A DNA stretch of 64,000 nt from Aved-18 sp964606665 (GTDB lineage: Bacteria; Cyanobacteriota; Vampirovibrionia; Obscuribacterales; Obscuribacteraceae): the NCBI GenBank assembly GCA_964606665.1, contig CAZSHS010000014.1, forward strand, positions 20,211 through 84,210, written 5' to 3'. The first letter of the stretch is position 1; the number at the start of each line of letters is the position of its first letter. Shown here one piece after another: positions 42,401-51,316 of the stretch. A program made the position numbers and the translations under genes. A model generated the notes under the pieces. It was given only the letters and a program-made list of their open reading frames with translations, had not been told where the DNA came from and searched no databases.

Positions 42401-44476
42401 CCCTATCCAGGAATGCCTGATCCTCAAGCAATGGCTCAAGCACAAGCTCAAGGACAAATGCCGCAATTTCCCACACCCCCTCCAGTAGAAGCACCACCCA
42501 CACAAGCAGCAAGCACCACTAGTGCGCCAGTGAATCCGCTTGAAGTAGATGATGACCCTTTTACTCAACATATAACTGATTTTGACTCAGATGATAAATC
42601 GCCAGATAGTTCGAGTTTGCCAAGCTCACCTCTTGAGAAAGACGAAGATCCATTTGCAGCGGTGGCAAAATCTTCCAATGTCGAATTGGATTCCAGCGCG
42701 CAAGAGCAGGCAGAACAAAATATGGCTGCACTGCTCGAAGCTAAAATGAAGGAAGATGATCCTTTTAAAAATGTTGCCACTGAATCTTCTGAAACTCCTA
42801 AAGCTCAAATTGCAAATCCAACTGCGCCACCACAAGAAGAGCGCAGCGCCGAAGATATGCTCGATGCATTACTTGATGCACGTTTGAAAGAGGAAAATCC
42901 ACCTACACCTGAGTCTTCGATGATGCAGGCACCGTCAATGAGTTCGCGCCCTCTCAAACTAGACGATGACGATAGTGATTTGAGTGAGCTTGGTGCACTT
43001 TTAAAATCTAAATTGACCGGGTCTTCACAAGAAGAGAAAAAACCAGAACCACCGAAGAGTTCGTCTGCACTTGGCCAATTGCTTGGCGCGCTGCAAGACG
43101 AAGAAGAAGATGAGGAACCATCAGCAGCGAAGGAAGCCTCAAATAGTAGTCTTGGTAGTGCATTAAATGCGGCTGTCGATGATATGTTTACTGAATCTGC
43201 TCTAAAAGCTAATCCTGATGTACAACAAGTTGGACTAGGAGATTTTAAAGGGCTGAAGGCAATCAATGCCCCGGGTGAAGCCAATACCGAAATTGCAGAT
43301 GCTGTAGACAAATGGCTCGACAATGTTGAGTCTGGTGCCGCTAAAAAAGAAGGCGGGTTTGGCGCAGTGGCAGCTAAATTGTCCGAGATTATGGGAGACG
43401 ATGAAGAGCCAAAACCAGCGCCAAAAGAAGAACCAAAAGCATTTGATGGAGTTGGTCGGGGCGAGAAAAAACCCAGCCATACATCTGATGCGCTTTCAAG
43501 ATTACTTGCTGCAGCTAGCATGGCAACTGATACTCCAGCAGCCAGCACCAAATCTTTTGATTCGATGAATGCCGTTGGTGGTGCAAATCCAGGTAGTTCG
43601 GCAAGTGGAATTCCATCTACTCCATTTGGACCTGATCCTTACCAAGCTGAGCAGACAGGACAATCTGCAGATAAATTTGGACAAGATGCAATCAATGCCA
43701 AAATTGCTGAAATGAACAAGCGACTTGAACAACAATCGCAAAGCATGAGTAGCGTAAATCTAGATCATGTTCAGCAAGGTGGATCTGACCCGGCACAAGA
43801 CAGCCGCAACGTGGTCAATAGAATCATGGAAGAAGCTTATGCCAAGCAGCAAGCTATGCAGCAAGCACCAGTTTCGCAAAATGCACCATATCCAGATCCT
43901 AATGCAAGTACTTCTGGTGGTGGATTCTCGCGCGAAGAATTGGAGCAGATCAATAATAATAAGCTTGCCTACCTGGCGCAGGCCGAAGCGGCACGAAACA
44001 AAGGCAATTTGCGTGGCCGTCAAAATTCAATCGCTATTAATCCTTCCTATGTTGTAAGCGGAGTACTAGTTGTAGTAATTGGAATAGTCGGATATTTTGG
44101 CTTCACTCAAAACTGGTTTGGCGGAATGTTTGGTAACTCAGGCAGTCAAACAAAAGAATTGTCGGTCTCTGAGCGCGATGCCAAAGTATCGCAAGAAGTC
44201 GATGAGATGATGAAATCTGGACAAATTAAAAAAGCGATAACTACTCTTCAAGATTACAATGATAAATATGAAGGACTGACAGCCGATCTTGAGTCTAAGC
44301 TGGACAAAGCATACATTGCTCTGGCTAAGCACCATGCTTCAACTGGTGATAACGGCCAGGCAGCAGAAGTTTTGAAAAATGTACCATCCACTTCAAAACA
44401 TTTTGCTGAAGCGCAAAAACTTTTGAAGAAATATAAGGGTGGGAAATCCGCCGGCAGAAGGAAATCGAGACACTAA
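39410..44476 (+). CDS. Giant transmembrane Ser/Thr protein kinase with repeat-rich linker
   Basis: The 1688-residue product opens with a cysteine knuckle (C4xxC7, C18PND) and a Hanks-type kinase domain (about 42-310): GKGSSGIVY, Lys71, HRDMKPEN with Asp166, DFG at 188-190, GSPAYMSPEQ. From about 380 to 830 a Pro/Gly/Ala/Asn/Gln linker carries several short tandem repeats. About 830-1500 alternates Gln/Pro/Tyr/Met-rich and acidic stretches with recurrent EDP and LEAK/DAL-type helices. A single membrane helix sits near 1547-1566 (VVSGVLVVVIGIVGYFGF), leaving an external TPR-like tail of about 100 residues. The kinase is therefore cytoplasmic and far from the membrane. Substrate unknown. It is followed by a paralogue. 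Confidence 0.93.
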   Translation: MKLCLRCNQYFEDQEELCPNDKAKLEPVGKDPLVGALINNRYVVESIIGKGSSGIVYKATRLMMGGDIAVKVIHSYLGVDGNSLERLLRELKAAEKLRHPHIITVWESGITDDGQPYLVMDYLEGITLAALLKQKGALTIKRVLSITKQVVDALIHAHDQGLIHRDMKPENVVLEENESQGDYVKVLDFGIAETPAEIAASKARPGKTKTVAGSPAYMSPEQCQGFELDFRSDLYSVAVICFEMLTGRRPFVAPDLMKLMYKTVTEPAPLMGEIRKDIVFPEALENVIAKALSKLPEERQDSLRQFWSEFEAACKTSSFVTSEHSKRNYIDERSIEEHGFLPTERLTGESPPSAVGNFAKGPEDDLALYLAELEGEQAVDSNKESQPESKPASPAPAKPAGSAPSGSITNPTAQAPKPASPQTQGQAPAQRPQGAPPPGGPSKPPGAPGAQSSPGAPRPTTGNMQRPGGPAQGQRPPGAPVASSPNPNPNPNPNAPRPTNPGTATGAPANRPATSGNMQRPAQPGQPGNASQTASGPRPAIPPQSQAPTASQSKLAGLVRKEGSPAPVQGKPPAGPISGSGGGTAPGAKTASQNMPKPPGANQAPGASGAPRPQGTPTPSGAPRPQGTPTSSGAPRPQGTSGPNPNPNAPRPVSQNMQRPPGSQAPQSAPKPQGATGPNPNPNPNPNPNAPRPVSQNMQRPPGSQAPGPTGTAKPGTPGAPGAISSPLVPKPSPAFGPGGATTKPPQNTGAGAGSAAPQPKPNAPTSVPAKLPGTGTGTGTGTGTGTGTGTGTGTAATTGPVPATASGTAQAANQQKQPAVGVDRKELDGIVAKEETLQEAKARFSNLNWDDELDALKDDHDKPSSPVQSGAWPQGVKIGSKEEVQSPTTSYSSIAAQVLKADQPTESTPQTPQTPPISQSQQMQGMPGYPPGMQPGMQQMPQGQMPYYPGYQYPPMPGYPPMYPPGYPQMPYDPNMQWQGQVPPYGVQSGTGYPPVPYPGMPDPQAMAQAQAQGQMPQFPTPPPVEAPPTQAASTTSAPVNPLEVDDDPFTQHITDFDSDDKSPDSSSLPSSPLEKDEDPFAAVAKSSNVELDSSAQEQAEQNMAALLEAKMKEDDPFKNVATESSETPKAQIANPTAPPQEERSAEDMLDALLDARLKEENPPTPESSMMQAPSMSSRPLKLDDDDSDLSELGALLKSKLTGSSQEEKKPEPPKSSSALGQLLGALQDEEEDEEPSAAKEASNSSLGSALNAAVDDMFTESALKANPDVQQVGLGDFKGLKAINAPGEANTEIADAVDKWLDNVESGAAKKEGGFGAVAAKLSEIMGDDEEPKPAPKEEPKAFDGVGRGEKKPSHTSDALSRLLAAASMATDTPAASTKSFDSMNAVGGANPGSSASGIPSTPFGPDPYQAEQTGQSADKFGQDAINAKIAEMNKRLEQQSQSMSSVNLDHVQQGGSDPAQDSRNVVNRIMEEAYAKQQAMQQAPVSQNAPYPDPNASTSGGGFSREELEQINNNKLAYLAQAEAARNKGNLRGRQNSIAINPSYVVSGVLVVVIGIVGYFGFTQNWFGGMFGNSGSQTKELSVSERDAKVSQEVDEMMKSGQIKKAITTLQDYNDKYEGLTADLESKLDKAYIALAKHHASTGDNGQAAEVLKNVPSTSKHFAEAQKLLKKYKGGKSAGRRKSRH
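40862..40891 (+). repeat. Hexanucleotide tandem repeat coding (Pro-Asn)5
   Basis: Five CCTAAT-type units in the kinase linker. Related Pro-Asn runs lie at 41336-41353 (3 units) and 41441-41476 (6 units). Lengths that are multiples of six keep the frame, so size changes alter linker length without breaking the gene. Confidence 0.9.
41234..41329 (+). repeat. 36-bp tandem repeat coding GAPRPQGTP-type units
   Basis: Three GAPRPQGT blocks start at 41234, 41270 and 41306. A longer duplicated segment, NAPRPVSQNMQRPPGSQAP, follows at about 41351-41407 and again at 41474-41530, showing that the linker grew by repeated internal duplication. Confidence 0.85.
41729..41794 (+). repeat. Hexanucleotide tandem repeat coding (Gly-Thr)11
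   Basis: Eleven GGT/GGC-ACT/ACC units; the last eight or so are identical GGTACT copies, typical of recent slippage. In-frame, within the disordered kinase linker. Confidence 0.92.
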
Positions 44477-44489
44477 CGAGAAATTCGAT

Positions 44490-46016
44490 ATGAAGCTTTG
44501 CCTAGAGTGCAATATTCACTTCCTTGAAGATTTTGACTCCTGTCCAAACGACGGCGGAACACTCGTTCATGTGGAAAACGATCCTCTTTTAGGAAAGCTT
44601 GTCGGTGAAAAATATAGAATTCTCAATCAAGTAGGAAAGGGCTCGATGGCTATAGTCTATAAAGCCATTCAAGAGTCAACCGGCAGAAAAATGGCAGTCA
44701 AAATGTTGCACCAACATCTTGGCTCCAAACTAGAATCGGTCAAACGTTTTCACCGCGAAGCAAAAGCGGTAAGTACGCTAAATCACAAAAACATAATTCG
44801 CCTTTTTGACTTTGGCTTAATGCCTGATGGTCAGCCTTATATCGTCACTGAATTTCTGGCAGGAACTTCGCTTGCAGAACTTTTGCGTTTGCGTGGTATT
44901 CTCACCGTCAAAGAAGCGCTACCATTCATGGAGCAAGTTTGTGCCGGTGTTGGAGAAGCCCATCGTTGCCGGGTTATACACCGAGATCTTAAGCCTGACA
45001 ATATTGTTATGCAGTCAATAGATGTCAATTCACCAGTAGACGATCCTGATTTAATTAAACCAAATACGGTGCGAGTAGTCGATTTTGGCGTATCTAAAAT
45101 GTGGTCTGAAGCTGGCAGTTCATCCGCTTCTTTAACTATGGAAGGAAAAGTTTGCGGCAGCCCGGCATATATGAGTCCTGAGCAGTGCAAAGGACTTGAG
45201 ACCGATTATCGCTCAGATATTTATTCGTTAGGAATAGTCTTTTTTGAAGTGCTCACAGGTCAGCGACCATTTTTTGCAAATGACTTAATGGCGTTGATGC
45301 TCATGCACGTAAACAAAGAGCCGCCATCAATTGGTGAGGTGATGCCTGAAATTACTTTCCCTCCTGCATTGTCTGGAGTTATTGGAAAAGCCTTAAGTAA
45401 AAATCCAGACGATCGTCAACGCAGTGCAGACGAGTTATGGCGCGAGATTGAAGCGGCGTGCAAAGGCAAGAAGGTCGTCATAGAGCCGCCTAAAGAAGAG
45501 TCGCTTGAATGGAAGACGTTTACTGGCACCGGCAATGTGATTACAGCCGCACCCATGAGCCAACAAAGACAGTCTGAAAGCACAGCCGGTATGGTCATGG
45601 CAGACTGGACCAAAACGACTATGCAGTTTGATGCGCTTGGCAGTAAGAAAAAGAAATTCAATTTCACCCTAAATCAGGCAAAAAACATTTTTTATATTTG
45701 TCTGGTGATTTTTACGGTTCAATTTCTCTTGAATTTCTACTCCAGCCACAACGATACAAAGGTAGCCAAAAACCTACTAGCCAAGCACAACTTTGAAGGA
45801 TGCATTCAAGTTTTAGAGAATATCGAGAAAAAAGGCAGTCTTTCCAAAGATGCCCAAAACGATTTAGATACAGCTTATTTGAAACTGTCCGGAGTCTTAG
45901 CAAAAAAACACGAGTACGATAAAGCCATTAATCTCTTGGAAAAAATCTCGCCCTCGTTTAAACAAATCAAACAGGTCCAGCGCGATAAGCGGCGCTACGA
46001 ATCTTTAAACAGATAG
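44490..46016 (+). CDS. Transmembrane Ser/Thr protein kinase, paralogue of the upstream kinase
   Basis: ATG 44490 is preferred over a longer frame because it aligns with the upstream kinase start (MKLCLECN against MKLCLRCN). The 508-residue product has the same cysteine knuckle (C4xxC7, C18PND), kinase domain (GKGSMAIVY, Lys71, HRDLKPDN with Asp166, DFG at 198-200, GSPAYMSPEQ), a short linker of about 70 residues, one membrane helix (about 405-424, FYICLVIFTVQFLLNF) and a TPR-like outer tail of about 80 residues. It is a compact version of its giant neighbour, 13 bases downstream, so the pair arose by duplication and may act together or phosphorylate each other. Confidence 0.93.
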   Translation: MKLCLECNIHFLEDFDSCPNDGGTLVHVENDPLLGKLVGEKYRILNQVGKGSMAIVYKAIQESTGRKMAVKMLHQHLGSKLESVKRFHREAKAVSTLNHKNIIRLFDFGLMPDGQPYIVTEFLAGTSLAELLRLRGILTVKEALPFMEQVCAGVGEAHRCRVIHRDLKPDNIVMQSIDVNSPVDDPDLIKPNTVRVVDFGVSKMWSEAGSSSASLTMEGKVCGSPAYMSPEQCKGLETDYRSDIYSLGIVFFEVLTGQRPFFANDLMALMLMHVNKEPPSIGEVMPEITFPPALSGVIGKALSKNPDDRQRSADELWREIEAACKGKKVVIEPPKEESLEWKTFTGTGNVITAAPMSQQRQSESTAGMVMADWTKTTMQFDALGSKKKKFNFTLNQAKNIFYICLVIFTVQFLLNFYSSHNDTKVAKNLLAKHNFEGCIQVLENIEKKGSLSKDAQNDLDTAYLKLSGVLAKKHEYDKAINLLEKISPSFKQIKQVQRDKRRYESLNR

Positions 46017-46020
46017 TTAT

Positions 46021-47259
46021 TTAGTTTTCGAGAGTTTCTATTAACTCTAATGCAAGAATGTTCCAACTCATAAATTGTGGTGCCCAAAGGGGGTATCCAT
46101 GCAAGGCGTCATAATTTTCGTACAGTGTTCCTGTACTAGTGATTCCATCAAGCATTGTGTGAGTGACGCGGTGTGATATGTCGCGAGCACCATCCATATA
46201 ACCTTCACGCTTTAAACAGCGCACCACCAGAGCGTTTGGAATAACCCACATAGGACCTTGCCAGTTGGAGACGATATAACGTCCATACAAACCACGTTTA
46301 GCCTGATTGCACAAACGCTCAGAAAGAGCTACTGAAGAAATACCACATGGACTTAAAAAATGATTTTCATTGAGCATATTCTGCTCTATCACTTGCTTGG
46401 TTCTTTCTTTTGCACATGCACCCATAATTGCAGGAACAAGTGATGTCCAGCTTCTGAGAGTGACGTGCCGACCCGTTTTGGAATCTAAATTGCAGTGCAT
46501 CCCAATTTCTTCGACCCATAAATATTGATCAATGGCAGAAGCCAAATCGCTTGCCATTCTTTCATATTTTTCAGCCGATGTTTTGTCACCATTGGCGGTG
46601 TACAACTCTTCCATAGCTTTATACTCGCCATAAATGTAGCCACAAATATCTGTGGCGATTAAGTGAGCATCAGGATAGTCACCCACATTTTCGTTAGTGT
46701 CTTTGCTTGCTTCAAGTGGAAAAAGAAGAGTGTAATTATTATCCACTCCGCTTTCAAGCACATTGCGCCAATGAAACAGTCCGTTTATAGCTCCTCTGTG
46801 AGTTTTAAAATAGTCTAAATATTTATCAAGTGATGCTAACAATTTTGTATCTATTTCCAAAGCTGGAAACATACGCTTTTGATAAGCAAGCGACTGAGCT
46901 AAAAATGGTTTGCAGTGATCACCTGCGTCCCAGATACGCTCAGGAGCTACAGTGCGTGGCGTGTGACCATCAGGCTCCATGATGGACATAAAATTTTGAA
47001 CTACAGACATGCCAATATTTTCTTTGATATCAAGCGTCAATCTATGTGTTGCTTGACTGAAAAAACAGGCGTCCCAGTCATACATTTGCAGATAGTGGCC
47101 AACGCTCGAGCGCTCCGAGACTTCAGCAGCGTCATCAGCACCCGGCTCAACATCAAAGCTTGGTGTTACAAACGGATGAGCGAGCATTCCGCCTGCTTTG
47201 TGAACACATTGTGGAGCTTTTTCGAGAATAAATTCTTTCAGTTCTGATTCTTTTGACAT
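46021..47259 (-). CDS. (alpha/alpha)6-barrel glycoside hydrolase, GH63/GH37-like
   Basis: The 412-residue protein shows the six-hairpin glycosidase pattern: QMYDWDACFFSQATHRL near 54-70, FMSIMEPDGHTPRTV, NGLFHWRNVLESGVDNNYTLLF near 160-181 and YIVSNWQGPMWVIPNALVV near 323-341. The aligned acids (Asp in ESGVDNN, Glu late in LYENYDALHG) suit the inverting catalytic pair of GH63 mannosylglycerate hydrolases and GH37 trehalases. It is the last gene of the sugar operon, directly abutting the phosphatase gene. It may hydrolyse the operon's own product when osmotic stress ends. Exact substrate is unproven. No signal peptide, so it acts in the cytoplasm. Confidence 0.8.
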   Translation of the reverse strand: MSKESELKEFILEKAPQCVHKAGGMLAHPFVTPSFDVEPGADDAAEVSERSSVGHYLQMYDWDACFFSQATHRLTLDIKENIGMSVVQNFMSIMEPDGHTPRTVAPERIWDAGDHCKPFLAQSLAYQKRMFPALEIDTKLLASLDKYLDYFKTHRGAINGLFHWRNVLESGVDNNYTLLFPLEASKDTNENVGDYPDAHLIATDICGYIYGEYKAMEELYTANGDKTSAEKYERMASDLASAIDQYLWVEEIGMHCNLDSKTGRHVTLRSWTSLVPAIMGACAKERTKQVIEQNMLNENHFLSPCGISSVALSERLCNQAKRGLYGRYIVSNWQGPMWVIPNALVVRCLKREGYMDGARDISHRVTHTMLDGITSTGTLYENYDALHGYPLWAPQFMSWNILALELIETLEN

Positions 47260-48027
47260 TTATTTTACTGCCATGTTGAGGAGTCCTATCAAGTCCGAGC
47301 AAGACTTCATTTGCAAGCTCGACTCGGTCACTTTTGTCTCACCGATTCTAACACTTATTCCGCCGCGATTATTGATCCACAAAAAAGCAGGCTCGTCTGA
47401 GACAGAATCACCAAAATATAAAAGTTTCCAGGGCTCGTCATCAAAGCTTAATTTGCTTTCGATGATGTCGAGAGCTGAGCCTTTATTCCAGTTTTTAGCT
47501 GGCATTATTTCAAAGCTAGTTGGCAATTTTATAAATGTAAGTTCTGGATACAAATTAGCAAAGGCACTAATGGTGGTGATTACATTCTGCCGCTGTGAAT
47601 TTTGGGTGCGATGATAATGAACACAAAGCGAAAAGCCATGGTCTTCGATAATGACAGAACCAAGCGGCGGCAATTTTTTAAACAATTCTATTTTTAAATT
47701 GCGCAAAGTCTTCTTCAAGCGAATTGCGTCTGGATGCAAAAATTCTCTGTGGTCTGGAAAACTAATTTCAAGCCCATAATTACCAGCAAGAATCATTCTT
47801 TCTGACGCTCCACTCATATCTCGTCCCAGTTGTGCAATGCTTCGCGCACTAATTATGGCAACAGTAACATTGGGCAGTAATGACAATTTTTCGAGCTGCA
47901 ATTTTACACATTCGTCTAATTGAGCCTCATCTGGATGATTGGCATAAGGCACAAGTGTTCCATCACGGTCGAAGCCAATGAAAACTTTTTTCTCAGTTAG
48001 TAAATTGATAAAGACGCTCAGTTCCAC
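47260..48027 (-). CDS. otsB: Trehalose-6-phosphate phosphatase-like HAD protein
   Basis: A 255-residue HAD phosphatase. Motif I is GFDRDGTLVPYA with nucleophile Asp20 and acid Asp22, motif II is AIISARS, and motif IV is YFGDSVSDEPAF, the GDxxxDE form shared by OtsB and sucrose/glucosylglycerol-phosphate phosphatases. With a GT20 synthase three genes upstream, removing phosphate from trehalose-6-phosphate is the likeliest role; glucosylglycerol-phosphate is the alternative. It overlaps the GT4 gene by 35 bases and touches the hydrolase gene, so translation is coupled. Confidence 0.88.
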   Translation of the reverse strand: MELSVFINLLTEKKVFIGFDRDGTLVPYANHPDEAQLDECVKLQLEKLSLLPNVTVAIISARSIAQLGRDMSGASERMILAGNYGLEISFPDHREFLHPDAIRLKKTLRNLKIELFKKLPPLGSVIIEDHGFSLCVHYHRTQNSQRQNVITTISAFANLYPELTFIKLPTSFEIMPAKNWNKGSALDIIESKLSFDDEPWKLLYFGDSVSDEPAFLWINNRGGISVRIGETKVTESSLQMKSCSDLIGLLNMAVK

Positions 48028-49069
48028 TTTCTACCACCAGTTTCTGGTAAACATCAAGATAGTGCTTAACCATTCTCTCTTTGCTGAAATTTTCTCTAGC
48101 TCTATTTATGCAAGCCTGTTCACTAATTGATTCGATTTCGATGTATCTATCTATTAATTCTTGCTTGGTATTACCCACGATGCCGACCTCACCGTCTTTA
48201 ATAATTTCGCGCACAGAGCCACGATCATATGCCATGACCGGAGTTCCCATGGCAAGGGATTCTGCCATAACAAGCCCAAAAGGCTCGTCAAAATCGATAG
48301 GATAAACTACTGCTTTTGCCCCTGCATACAATTGTGCTTTTTTATCTACTGTAGCCTCGCCGATATAATCTACTAATGGATGCTTGAGTCTATCTTTGAT
48401 ATGTTCTTGATAATAAGAAGTATCTGTTGCATCAACTTTACCCGCCACCTTAATTGGCAGCCCAAGCTCGATGGCTATATCAATAGCATCGGCTGTGCCT
48501 TTTGCTTTAGAAATTCTGCCAATGAAAAGTAAATAGTCACGCGTAATTTTTAAATCGCACGGCAAAATAAACTCGTCTAGATCGATTCCGTTGTAAACTA
48601 CTTCGGCATAATTCATTTTGTCTGGAAAATTCAATTTCTTAAAAGCTTGACTAATAGCCACAAATGGCATTTTGCAATATTCAAAATAAATGTCCTGACA
48701 ATAAGGCACAATATTGTTGTGAATAGTGGTCACAACTGGGGTCTTAAACTCACTCAGAAACGGTAGCGCCATAAAACCCATATGATTATGAATAATATCA
48801 AACTGGTCTTGCATTTTTTTTAGAGTCAAAATACTGCGCACGTCATATGTATTCCAGCGATGCCTATAATTATTCTGACTGGCGCGAAGACCCTCTGGAA
48901 TAATACTAACTAGTTTTGCACTGGTTATAGAATCACCCGAGGCAAATAAAGCGACGTCATGCCCATCTTTTACCAATTCTTCGGTAAGCAAATTAACCAC
49001 AAGTTCTGTGCCACCATAACCTTTTGGTGGGACGCTTTCGACGAGTGGTGCTAATTGGGCAATACGCAT
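47993..49069 (-). CDS. GT4-family glycosyltransferase
   Basis: A 358-residue GT-B enzyme. The N-domain begins MRIAQLAPLVESVPPKGYGGTE with the Gly-rich acceptor-side loop, and the C-domain has YLLFIGRISKAKGT and the nucleotide-sugar motif EPFGLVMAE (E-x7-E) near 263-271. Related enzymes sit beside debranching-type hydrolases in many stress clusters. Within this operon it may build a second glycoside or transfer to the trehalose product, but the acceptor cannot be read from sequence. Not secreted. It lies 18 bases after the 742-residue hydrolase gene. Confidence 0.88.
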   Translation of the reverse strand: MRIAQLAPLVESVPPKGYGGTELVVNLLTEELVKDGHDVALFASGDSITSAKLVSIIPEGLRASQNNYRHRWNTYDVRSILTLKKMQDQFDIIHNHMGFMALPFLSEFKTPVVTTIHNNIVPYCQDIYFEYCKMPFVAISQAFKKLNFPDKMNYAEVVYNGIDLDEFILPCDLKITRDYLLFIGRISKAKGTADAIDIAIELGLPIKVAGKVDATDTSYYQEHIKDRLKHPLVDYIGEATVDKKAQLYAGAKAVVYPIDFDEPFGLVMAESLAMGTPVMAYDRGSVREIIKDGEVGIVGNTKQELIDRYIEIESISEQACINRARENFSKERMVKHYLDVYQKLVVESGTERLYQFTN

Positions 49070-49087
49070 TTGTGTGTTCTCTGCATT

Positions 49088-51316
49088 TTAACTTTCGACT
49101 ACAACTTTCACTTGTCCGTCCTTTTTCAAAACGCGACAAAAACTCATTTGTCCACTAATGCTCAAATCAACTTTAGCCTGTCCTATGCAAAGACCTTTGA
49201 TAGTGACATTTTCAAGCCAGTCTGGTAAACATGGCTCAATGATGCTCAGTTTTTTATTCATCGCATCAGCCTGCAAATTTAAACATAAATGCAACAACGA
49301 AAACATACTTCCCGCTGCCCATGCTTGAGGAGAACACGAAACAGGATAACTGATAGGAGCACTGCCATTTTTGCGCTTAAACCCACAATAAAGCTCAGGC
49401 AATCGAAAATCAGCTTGGCTTTGAGCAACGGCAAACATTTCTTTTGTTAATGTTACCACAGCATCTACTCTGCCTATTTTACGTAGACCTTCTGCAATTA
49501 ACGCATTGTCGTGAGGCCAAATAGAGCCGTTGTGATAACTAATCGGATTATATCTCATGCTAGAAGAGGCAAGTGTTCTGATGCCCCAGCCAGTATGCAT
49601 ATCTGGTTGCATCAATCTATCAGCAACAGATTGTGCTTTGTCGTCATCTAAAATTCCTGAGCTGAGACAGTGTCCTGGGTTAGAAGATATGGCACCAACC
49701 TGCTTGCCATGGCGATCTAGAGCCAGTGCAAGATATTCGTCTTTCTCCATCCAGAAGTCTTTTTGAAAAGAATTTTTGAGCTTGCTTGCACGTGTTCGTT
49801 GTTCGCAAGCCATTTGTTTTTGACCGATGTATTCGGCAATCTTAGCCACTTCCATCCTAGCAGCATAAGTGTAAGACTGAACTTCGCACAAGGCAATTGG
49901 AGGTTCACCCAGGCGTCCGTCTGTATACATGACTGAATCACCAGAATCCTTCCAGCCCTGATTTTCTAGACCCTGATTATGGGTGCGCATGTAACTTATG
50001 TAACCAGTGTCAGCACTCATAGAATCGAGCCACTGAATTGCTTGCCTTACAGCAGGCCACATGTTGCGAGCAAAAAACAAATCGCCCGTCCAGTCTATAT
50101 AACGACAAAATAGAATCAACCACAATTGAGTGGCATCGACAGTTCCGTAGTATGGAGTGTGCGGAATGGCCTTGGCGCGCGCCAGCTCACCAAGTCGCAA
50201 TTCATGCATGATACGTCCGGGTGATTCTTCTGTAAAACTGTCTGTAACTTTCCCCTGATAGGCAGCCATTACTTCGATACACTCTCGGGCTAAGGCGGGG
50301 GCAAATGGTAGCATCTGTAAGGCGGTAATGGCTGAGTCTCTGCCAAACAAAGCGCAATACCATGGAACGCCCGCAGCCAGTCCAAATCCTTTTGGAGTTG
50401 CCTGACGAAGAATATAAATATCACTCCAACCGCGACTCAAAGACAAATCGAACAAATCGTTATCTGTTTCAATCAGAACCAAATCTTGTTTCCATTTAGA
50501 AAAGCGCTGGTCCGAAATTTCTTTAGCCGTTTGATAATCGACTTCTTCAGTCTGTTTTGGCCAGATATGCGAATCGACAATTGTACTGACGCATGTCTCA
50601 AAATAGACCGTTTGTTTTGGTGCTATCTGAATATCGAAACTAACATTTCCGTCTTCAACACTCAAAGGACGCAGTCCATAAAACTCAACATGTGTTTCCA
50701 TCAGTACGCCATCAATGCCTTTGTAGGCAAGAAAAACACTCTGTCCATCGGGTGATGAAACTGGCACCATTCGCTCACCGCGTTTGTCGCGATTTAATCC
50801 TCGCACCTCAAACATATCGGCGAAATCTGCTTTAAAAACTAGATTGAACTGAAATTGTACAGCGTGATTTTCATAGTTTTCAAAAGTAATGCGCTCCCAG
50901 AGAAGATCTCCTAATACAACTTCGCGCTGAATACTAAGCTTTTGTTGTTCCAGATTGTGAGTCTGCGGGTTGGTATATAAAAAAGAACCGCCATATCCAT
51001 CATCGGTTCGACTGGATAAAAGCGAGAGCGGGACAGCATCTATATTGATTTCCCACTGGCTCAAAAATCTGGTGTCATTTCGATAATAGCCATAACCAAG
51101 AGTATTGCAATCAGGAATTGAAGCCGATTCATCCATAACTAAAAAATGACTGCCGTGTTTTAAAACAAGACGAGCATGGGCAGCATCAGTCAGGACGAAT
51201 TGCGCCCCCTGACACATAGGTCGAGTATCGACCACGTATTTTTTTGAATCGAGATTATACACAAAGATGTATCCTAAACTAGCCTGTAAGCTCGAAGTCG
51301 TGCCACCACCGTTCAA
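49088..51316 (-). CDS. Glycogen-debranching-type glucosidase (amylo-alpha-1,6-glucosidase family)
   Basis: The 742-residue protein has the N-terminal beta-sandwich domain of this family (SHFLVMDESASIPDCNTLGYG, YRNDTRFLSQWEI) and an (alpha/alpha)6 catalytic domain starting near 300 (GVPWYCALFGRDSAITALQML, PGRIMHELRLGELA, PYYGTVDATQLWLILFCRY, SYHNGSIWPHDNALIA). The family includes amylo-alpha-1,6-glucosidases acting on glycogen and related oligosaccharides. It overlaps the GT20 gene by 38 bases; a later in-frame start is possible. It could supply glucose units for the synthase, which is inference. Confidence 0.87.
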   Translation of the reverse strand: MNGGGTTSSLQASLGYIFVYNLDSKKYVVDTRPMCQGAQFVLTDAAHARLVLKHGSHFLVMDESASIPDCNTLGYGYYRNDTRFLSQWEINIDAVPLSLLSSRTDDGYGGSFLYTNPQTHNLEQQKLSIQREVVLGDLLWERITFENYENHAVQFQFNLVFKADFADMFEVRGLNRDKRGERMVPVSSPDGQSVFLAYKGIDGVLMETHVEFYGLRPLSVEDGNVSFDIQIAPKQTVYFETCVSTIVDSHIWPKQTEEVDYQTAKEISDQRFSKWKQDLVLIETDNDLFDLSLSRGWSDIYILRQATPKGFGLAAGVPWYCALFGRDSAITALQMLPFAPALARECIEVMAAYQGKVTDSFTEESPGRIMHELRLGELARAKAIPHTPYYGTVDATQLWLILFCRYIDWTGDLFFARNMWPAVRQAIQWLDSMSADTGYISYMRTHNQGLENQGWKDSGDSVMYTDGRLGEPPIALCEVQSYTYAARMEVAKIAEYIGQKQMACEQRTRASKLKNSFQKDFWMEKDEYLALALDRHGKQVGAISSNPGHCLSSGILDDDKAQSVADRLMQPDMHTGWGIRTLASSSMRYNPISYHNGSIWPHDNALIAEGLRKIGRVDAVVTLTKEMFAVAQSQADFRLPELYCGFKRKNGSAPISYPVSCSPQAWAAGSMFSLLHLCLNLQADAMNKKLSIIEPCLPDWLENVTIKGLCIGQAKVDLSISGQMSFCRVLKKDGQVKVVVES

